This document shows positions 59,072 to 64,000 of a stretch of DNA of 64,000 bases, piece after piece. The position numbers and the translations under genes were made by a program. This DNA comes from Mesorhizobium sp. M2E.F.Ca.ET.219.01.1.1 (GTDB lineage: Bacteria; Pseudomonadota; Alphaproteobacteria; Rhizobiales; Rhizobiaceae), in NCBI RefSeq assembly GCF_004016445.2, contig NZ_SADT02000009.1, forward strand, positions 39,607 through 103,606. The letters run 5' to 3'. The notes below the pieces were generated by a model, which saw only the letters and a program-made list of their open reading frames with translations, was not told the origin of the DNA and searched no databases. Every line of letters begins with the position of its first letter. The first letter of the stretch is position 1.

Positions 59072-61783
59072 ATGTATCACAAGGGCATCGAAGGCTTTCC
59101 CTATTTCCTCGGCCTCCGGTCACTGGCCGATATCGCGACCCGCGACGACCGGGTCTGCGTACTCAACATCCTCGGCGGCGAGTCGCGCACGGTCACGCCG
59201 ACCAGCCACGCCTTCTCCGGCGGCAACGTGGTCTTCGGCACCTCGCCCGGCCGCGGCGGGCACGTGCTGAAGACGCCCGTGGGCGACATCCCGGTCTACA
59301 ACAACGTGCGCGAGGGGCTCGACGCCGGCCACGCCTTCGACACCGGCGTCGTCTACCTGCCGCCGTCGGGTGTGCGCGACGGCGTGGCCGAGCTCGTGCG
59401 GGTGAACCCGGGCTTGCGCAAGATCGTCATCATCACCGAGAAGATCTCCGTGCACGACGCCCGCGAGATTCGGGCGATGGCTCAGGCGAACGGCATCGAC
59501 ATCATCGGCGGCAACTGCCTCGGCGTCGCCGATTCGTGGAACCGCGTGCGCATCGGCGGCGCGCTCGGCGGCGACAAGCCAGAGGAGTCGCTGCTCAAAG
59601 GCTCGGTTGCGATCTTCTCGAACTCCGGCGGCTTCACCACGACGATCGCCCAGTATCTCGGCACTGCGGGCTGGGGCACGACGACGCTCGTCTCCTCCGG
59701 CAAGGACGTCTACATCCACTACGCCGCGCCCGACTTCGCCCACGCCTTCGGCAACGACGACCGTTCCAAGGCGGCGGTGCTCTATGCCGAACCCGGCGGC
59801 TACTACGAGCAGGGCATCGACTGGACGAAGCCCGTCGTCGCCTGCGTCGTCGGCCGCTGGAAGTCGAAGCTGACCCGTGCCGTCGGGCATGCCGGCGCTA
59901 TGGCCGGCTCGGGCGACAGCGCCGAGGACAAGGAGCGCTGGTTCATGGAGGCCTTCGGCGTGCCTGGCCGCTTCACGCCCGAGAACCCGGTCGTGTCCGC
60001 GAAGGGCGCCGTCGTCACCAACATCGCCGACATCCCCGCCGCCCTCACCGCGGTGATGGCGCTCAACGGCGCCGCGCCCGACTTCGCGCCGCGTGGGGAC
60101 CTCGCGCTAAAGCCCTGGGTCGCCAACGACCAGGGCCTGCGGCTGCCGCCCGATCTCGCCATGCCGGCCGTCACCGCGCCCGAGCCCTACGCCGGCCAGA
60201 TCGCCGCGCTCGGCGCCCAGGTCGGGGCGGTGGTCGCGCGGCAGAACATGAAGGACAAGTCCGGCGCGTCGGTCATGGACCCGAAAACCCAAGTGACGAG
60301 CGTGCACGGCCATTCAGTGCTCGATCTCGCGCTTGAGCCGCTGGAGGCGACCGTCGCCCTGCCGCTCGTGCACGAGATCGCCACCGAGAACGACCGAGCG
60401 ATGCTCGACGTCGCGGTCGCAGCCGAGGTCAACCTCGTCGGCGACCCGATCCTCGTCGCCGCCGACGCGGCGCGGGAGGCCGGCAATGCTCCGAACGCGG
60501 TGATGGCAGCCGCCGCCGCCATCGTCGGGCCGAAGCGGGTGGAGCGGGCGCTCGGCTGCACCCGGGCGCTCATCGGGCTCTTCGCCCATTCGGGCCTTAG
60601 GGACGGGCGCGACGAGGAATTCGACGCCTCGGGGATTGTCTGTGACGACGCCACCCGGGCGCTGTTCCTGGCCACCGAGGCCGAGGCCGCCGACCCGCGT
60701 CCAGAGGCGATGCTCGCAGCGATCGCGGCTCGCGGCGGCAGGTCGGCGTTCCTGAAGTTCCTTGGAGGCCTCGGCGGCCGGTTGTCGCGGGACGCAATTC
60801 TCGCGGCCATCGCCACGACAATCGCCTGGGGGCCGCTGGTGCGCAAGCGCATCTCGCGCCTTACCGCCGAGACACTGCCCTGGTACCTGCGGCTCTATGG
60901 CGTCATGGTTGGCGCGACGATCCCCGGCGAGCACCACCGGTCGGGCTCGCTATGGGGCATCCGACGCGACGAGCGCTTTGGGCAATGGACGATGGCCGAC
61001 CTCTGCTTCCTCGCCATGACTGGAAAGAAGCCCACCCCCGAGGAGGCGCTGCCGCTGCAGATGCTCGTCGGGCTCCTGATTTCGAACGGCCCTGGGTCGA
61101 TCTCGGCTCAGGGTGCCAAGGGCGCGGTCTCGGCGGACGGGCCACAGACGCCGGCGCGCGTGCAGATCAACAAGGCGATGGTCGGCTTCCTTACCCATAC
61201 CGGCTACAGCCACGGCGGCAACGGCTTCGAGGGCATGGCCTTTCTGCTCGAGCAATTCAAGGACGCCGGGCTGACCGACCCCTCCGACCCAGCCCACGGC
61301 CTCGACCTGAAGGCGATGGCGACGGCGTTCGCGCGCACGTACCGCCGTGAGAAGGCCCAGGCCAAGGAGCTCGGCACTGAGGTCCGCGCGCTCCCCGGCG
61401 TCCACCACCCGGTCTTCAAAGGCAAGCCCGTCAACCACGATCCGCGCGAGCGCTTCATCGCGGAATTCATGGCGCGGCAAGGAAAGTACAACGTCTTCCA
61501 CGCCTTCTACCGCGAGCTCGTCCAGGCACTCCACAATCAGGGGGCCTCGCCTTACGTTTTCTGCGTCAACGTTGACGCGGTAATTGCGGCGCTGCTGCTG
61601 GCGCTGCTGTGGAAGGACTTCAAGTCCGGCACCCTGACCGAGCGCGACCTGGAGACCGCGGCCTTCACCGTCTTCCTATACGGTCGCATGATCGGCGCGG
61701 CCGCCGAGATCGACGACCACCTGAACCGCGGCCGCAACATGGACACCCGCACCCCCCCGCCCGCCTGCGGCTTCGTGGTCTGA
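59072..61783 (+). CDS. SCS-alpha/citrate-synthase fusion, ATP-citrate-lyase-like
   Basis: A 903-residue multidomain enzyme. Residues 1-390 are a succinyl-CoA synthetase alpha-like CoA-binding and ligase domain: GSVAIFSNSGGFTTTIAQYL and the phosphohistidine motif RAVGHAGAMAGSG (His about 272). Residues about 560-903 are citrate-synthase-like (KAMVGFLTHTGYSHGGNGFEGMAFLL with candidate catalytic His, about 710). Between them, about 390-560, is a segment with Ala-rich helices and no motif I can name. ATP-citrate lyase alpha subunits are about 600 residues, so this one is longer. Twelve bases separate it from the ATP-grasp gene. The reaction is inferred: ATP-driven CoA ligation followed by C-C cleavage of a citrate-like acid. 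Confidence 0.8.
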   Translation: MYHKGIEGFPYFLGLRSLADIATRDDRVCVLNILGGESRTVTPTSHAFSGGNVVFGTSPGRGGHVLKTPVGDIPVYNNVREGLDAGHAFDTGVVYLPPSGVRDGVAELVRVNPGLRKIVIITEKISVHDAREIRAMAQANGIDIIGGNCLGVADSWNRVRIGGALGGDKPEESLLKGSVAIFSNSGGFTTTIAQYLGTAGWGTTTLVSSGKDVYIHYAAPDFAHAFGNDDRSKAAVLYAEPGGYYEQGIDWTKPVVACVVGRWKSKLTRAVGHAGAMAGSGDSAEDKERWFMEAFGVPGRFTPENPVVSAKGAVVTNIADIPAALTAVMALNGAAPDFAPRGDLALKPWVANDQGLRLPPDLAMPAVTAPEPYAGQIAALGAQVGAVVARQNMKDKSGASVMDPKTQVTSVHGHSVLDLALEPLEATVALPLVHEIATENDRAMLDVAVAAEVNLVGDPILVAADAAREAGNAPNAVMAAAAAIVGPKRVERALGCTRALIGLFAHSGLRDGRDEEFDASGIVCDDATRALFLATEAEAADPRPEAMLAAIAARGGRSAFLKFLGGLGGRLSRDAILAAIATTIAWGPLVRKRISRLTAETLPWYLRLYGVMVGATIPGEHHRSGSLWGIRRDERFGQWTMADLCFLAMTGKKPTPEEALPLQMLVGLLISNGPGSISAQGAKGAVSADGPQTPARVQINKAMVGFLTHTGYSHGGNGFEGMAFLLEQFKDAGLTDPSDPAHGLDLKAMATAFARTYRREKAQAKELGTEVRALPGVHHPVFKGKPVNHDPRERFIAEFMARQGKYNVFHAFYRELVQALHNQGASPYVFCVNVDAVIAALLLALLWKDFKSGTLTERDLETAAFTVFLYGRMIGAAAEIDDHLNRGRNMDTRTPPPACGFVV

Positions 61784-62078
61784 TGGCGACCCCGCCCGCC
61801 ACCAGCCCGCGGTCCGCACCATCGCCGCCGCGGAATACTGAACTGATCCCACACCGGCTTTGGCTTTGACTTTAAAAATGACCGGAACCCACACCCTTAG
61901 CGGTCATTTGCTTCGCCCGAATGGATGTCCGGCTTGGGTCAGAACTTCCGGTTCAGGCTGTGCGGCGGAAAGGCAGAGAGGGGTCGAACCTTGCCGATCA
62001 GGCAGCGGCGAAACGCCTACCGTGAATCTGTGTCCCAATAATGCACAGGGGCCAGAGGGCAGCGCCCTCTTTCCTTCC
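61784..62078. other. Convergent gap without gene
   Basis: Between the end of the lyase-like gene and the leftward Acb1-like gene I see no gene. It probably contains the right junction of the metabolic cargo. Confidence 0.4.
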
Positions 62079-62555
62079 TCAGGAATGGAAGTCGGCCGCG
62101 GAGAGCGGCCGGCAATAACTCTCGAACGGTTCCTTGAAAGCTTCCGGCCCGAACAGAAGCGGCCCGGCATAAGGCCGCACAAGAGAGAGGTCACGATCAT
62201 CATCGATCGCGAACGCAACGTGAGGCTGATAGGTCGGGTGTTCCCACTTCGCCCCGTGCCGGCGGAACTGCGCATGACGTTGGCGCAGTTTCCGGCATCC
62301 GAAAATCAGGACAGCCACACCACCGAATTGGTGGACCAGCCGCCGGCGCCCTCGAGGCACGGACAGATGGCCGTCGCATGCCGGAATCTCTCGCCACGGC
62401 AACGGCTCGCGGCTGAGTGCGATCGTGACATGCAGCGCTGAGGCGCGGATCGGTCTTTGAAATCCTTCGCCCTGAGCCCATCCGAGCAAGTCATCCGGAT
62501 TGAGAAGCGATCTGCTTACGAACAGGGGACGGCAGGCAGCAGATTTCTTCGTCAT
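62079..62555 (-). CDS. Acb1-like 2H phosphoesterase (anti-CBASS type)
   Basis: A 158-residue protein matching, by eye, the Acb1 family (phage anti-CBASS enzymes that cut cyclic oligonucleotide signals) and the Acb1-like domain of phage DUF1073 proteins: FVSRSLLNPDDLLGWAQGEGF, ALHVTIALSREPLPW, RRLVHQFGGVAVLIF, WEHPTYQPHVAFAIDDD, VRPYAGPLLFGPEAF. The two catalytic HxT motifs read H42-V-T44 and H112-V-A114, so the second Thr is Ala. It stands alone, without phage structural genes nearby. The gene may therefore be functional, weakened or diverged. Confidence 0.65.
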   Translation of the reverse strand: MTKKSAACRPLFVSRSLLNPDDLLGWAQGEGFQRPIRASALHVTIALSREPLPWREIPACDGHLSVPRGRRRLVHQFGGVAVLIFGCRKLRQRHAQFRRHGAKWEHPTYQPHVAFAIDDDRDLSLVRPYAGPLLFGPEAFKEPFESYCRPLSAADFHS

Positions 62556-62578
62556 GATCGGTCACCGGATTCGAACAG

Positions 62579-62607
62579 AGCCGTCCCGGAATGCTCCAGG
62601 ACGGCTC
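62579..62607 (-). terminator. GC-rich hairpin
   Basis: AGCCGTCC (62579-62586) and GGACGGCT (62600-62607) pair perfectly around a 13-base loop. It lies between the Acb1-like gene and the degraded frame at 62630-62941, as a weak leftward terminator without T run. Confidence 0.4.
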
Positions 62608-62629
62608 CCGTGGTTGATGACAAGAAGGG

Positions 62630-62941
62630 CTAGGGACTTGCCATCACCAACTCGTGATTGTCGTTGGCGTCGCGCACTATGCGGATTTCGTCCGCCGCTG
62701 TAAACTGCCGCATGCTGCCATTTTGGGTGTATCGATTTTGATTGTTGGCTGCGAAGCAGCCCGCACGAGCGATCGTCACCCGTATAGGCGGAGACCACGC
62801 GAAGCTCGGTTCCGTGCCGCATGCATAGAGCGCGGTCGCGAAGCGACGTGCCAGAATTCCGTGCCGCCGCACACCGTTCCAAGGTGCATCCGCGTATCCA
62901 ATTCGGCTACACTGATTCGTGAGGCGCTTTTCAGCAATCAA
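62630..62941 (-). pseudogene. Possible decayed small gene
   Basis: A minus-strand frame of 103 codons has one protein-like part (NGSMRQFTAADEIRIVRDANDNHELVMASP), while its start is of odd composition. A neighbouring frame holds another plausible stretch (GTELRVVSAYTGDD). Together they suggest a small gene broken by frameshift. A hairpin follows its end. Weak case. Confidence 0.25.
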
Positions 62942-63036
62942 CTGGCAGGAGCAGGGGCAGAACCCTCTTTCGAGGAAAGGATCCAGAAACTCGGCTTGCG
63001 ATCGACGATCCGCATTTCGACAGCCGGTTTGTCCAT

Positions 63037-63366
63037 TTGATCTTCAGCGACAGGGCAGGCAATTGTGGCATCCGGCAGGGCGTACAGCAGGAGCAGCCGA
63101 ACTATGAGGCTGAGCCGAACGAAGACCGATGGAAGGACACTGGAACCCCAGGTTTCTTTTTTGCAGAACTGGACGAGGTGCGGCAGGCCGTCATCGAGCT
63201 CCGCGACGAAGTCACTTCGAACGAGGACGATGAGCCTTCATGGAGTCCGGTACGCATCGAGCGGATTGAACTCCTCGCTCCGACGGCCCAGAACCTCCTG
63301 ACCCTGCTCAACGAAGGAATTGGACCACTGGTCCAAAGCTATGAAATCGTGGAGACCATTGCCTGA
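63037..63366 (+). CDS. Hypothetical acidic protein, probably 5'-frameshifted
   Basis: A 109-residue frame from ATG 63037. Sequence GFFFAELDEVRQAVIELRDEVTSNEDDEPSWSPVRIERIELLAPTAQNLLTLLNEGIGPLVQSYEIV looks like a real soluble protein. Upstream the same frame is open without ATG to about 62925 (reads IDDPHFDSRFVHLIF), and an adjacent frame carries plausible coding (SNSATLIREALFSNQLAG..EPSFEERIQKLGL). A single frameshift near 63000 would join them, so the listed start may be inside a longer broken gene. Confidence 0.5.
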   Translation: MIFSDRAGNCGIRQGVQQEQPNYEAEPNEDRWKDTGTPGFFFAELDEVRQAVIELRDEVTSNEDDEPSWSPVRIERIELLAPTAQNLLTLLNEGIGPLVQSYEIVETIA

Positions 63367-63400
63367 GCCGGAGCTTACAGTCCGACGGCCAACGCCAAGC

Positions 63401-64000
63401 TCAGGATCGCCGGGCCGCCTCGTGAGCTCGCGACAGAAACCGCTTCAAGCTCAAACCGGCCAACAAAATGTAAGGCGGAATGGCGAGTGAATAGTGACCA
63501 CAGTTTAATTCCACAATATTTGGCCTCGCTCCGGCGTCCTTCAGCCTCCGCATGAACCTCTTCGACAGCTCTGGCAACACCACTTTGTCTCTCTTAGCCA
63601 ACACAACATGAAGATCGAGATCAGGCCGTGCCAAACTATGTGCGTAATTCTCCAAGTTAAGTGGCCCCCAGGCCCTTCTGAGATCGGTCAGTTCAATCTC
63701 AGGCTCAAGGCTGTCACGTATCAATCGTGTCGCGCGACCCGTCCAAACCATATCCGCAAGACTCCCCGCCGTCAGAAACAGCGCGGCTTTTGACACAGCC
63801 GAGTCGTGCGCAGCAATTAACCCCGCGACCCAGGAGCCTAAGCTCATACCGAGAACCGAAACCTTTCGATAACCTTCGCTCTTCAACCACCGTATGAGTT
63901 TTCGCCCATCCAATACTCCCTGCCTTACAGATTGAATTGTTCGCCCGATATTCGGGCTAAGCATATAATCTGCATGCAGGGAGCCGGGACGGCTGCGCTC
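63401..64000 (-). CDS. Alpha/beta hydrolase, N-terminus beyond window
   Basis: The frame is open past the first ATG (63964) to the window edge, so about 200 codons are visible and the N-terminus is missing. The nucleophile elbow is GMSLGSW (Ser in GxSxG), the acid is probably Asp in AKRDKVVLPELS, and the histidine is in ELNCGHYSLAI. These give a full Ser-Asp-His triad. Family resemblance is to DUF2048-like hydrolases. Substrate unknown. Confidence 0.75.
   Translation of the reverse strand, partial: ERSRPGSLHADYMLSPNIGRTIQSVRQGVLDGRKLIRWLKSEGYRKVSVLGMSLGSWVAGLIAAHDSAVSKAALFLTAGSLADMVWTGRATRLIRDSLEPEIELTDLRRAWGPLNLENYAHSLARPDLDLHVVLAKRDKVVLPELSKRFMRRLKDAGARPNIVELNCGHYSLAIPPYILLAGLSLKRFLSRAHEAARRS

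Noticed and set aside
57956..59080. 374-codon frame antisense to the ATP-grasp gene, and a 447-codon frame at 58993-60336
   Set aside because: Both are out of phase with genes that have clear SCS/ACL motifs and result from very high GC.
1..64000. tRNA or rRNA genes and tRNA-flanked att sites
   Set aside because: No cloverleaf or rRNA-like sequence was recognised by eye. A tRNAscan or Infernal run would settle it.

Overview
This window looks like a large plasmid, or a plasmid-like integrative element, from an alphaproteobacterium of the order Rhizobiales, most like Mesorhizobium and relatives. The basis is a complete repABC operon with an antisense RNA gene, three parS-like palindromes, a second orphan repC, a VirD2-like relaxase with VirC1/VirC2-like partners, a RHE_PE00001-type protein, a MucR regulator, DUF768, DUF736, DUF3606 and DUF6494 small proteins, and GC-rich coding sequence. 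I saw no rRNA, tRNA or CRISPR array. Both window edges cut through genes.

Layout. 1-744: two membrane or secreted proteins. 745-2101: no gene, several hairpins. 2102-10189: mobilisation module (small membrane protein, VirD2-like relaxase, MobC, a recognisable nic site, an array of 13-bp-spaced motifs, a ParA/VirC1-like ATPase and a ribbon-helix-helix protein), split by an intact IS66 element with an 8-bp target duplication. 10216-25285: a 15-kb defence island: an XRE regulator, McrB-McrC, a three-gene leftward operon (PLD-SNF2 helicase, large DNA methyltransferase, ABC-type ATPase) and a divergent pair containing an XRE-ImmA/IrrE regulator-protease. 25429-31518: RHE_PE00001 protein, Phd/PemK-like toxin-antitoxin, tyrosine recombinase, DUF6494, a class III nucleotide cyclase and a protein-isoaspartate methyltransferase. 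31575-35440: repABC with ctRNA and parS sites. 35672-46809: conserved plasmid genes (ArdC antirestriction, a frameshifted Fic with a VbhA-like antitoxin, DUF736, a frameshifted nuclease, orphan RepC, ParB-like protein, thermonuclease-excalibur protein, ATP-dependent ligase). 46828-52828: mostly small rhizobial proteins plus SRAP, Lar-like and MucR genes and a cut-off phasin gene. 52834-61783: a metabolic cargo: LysR regulator, PrpF-family isomerase, NitT/TauT-type ABC transporter and a two-subunit enzyme related to ATP-citrate lyase. 62079-64000: an Acb1-like (anti-CBASS) phosphodiesterase, decayed small genes and a truncated alpha/beta hydrolase.

How the parts work together. The replicon encodes its own replication, partition and relaxosome, but no type IV secretion genes are visible here, so it is at least mobilisable. 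It carries both defence genes (McrBC and the PLD-helicase/methyltransferase/ATPase operon) and candidate counter-defence genes (ArdC, Lar-like, Acb1-like). The 52.8-61.8 kb block looks like a self-contained uptake and catabolism operon for an unidentified di- or tricarboxylic acid. The best candidates for something undescribed are the three-gene operon at 14479-23244 with its divergent regulator, the ATP-citrate-lyase-like operon, and the free-standing Acb1-like protein.
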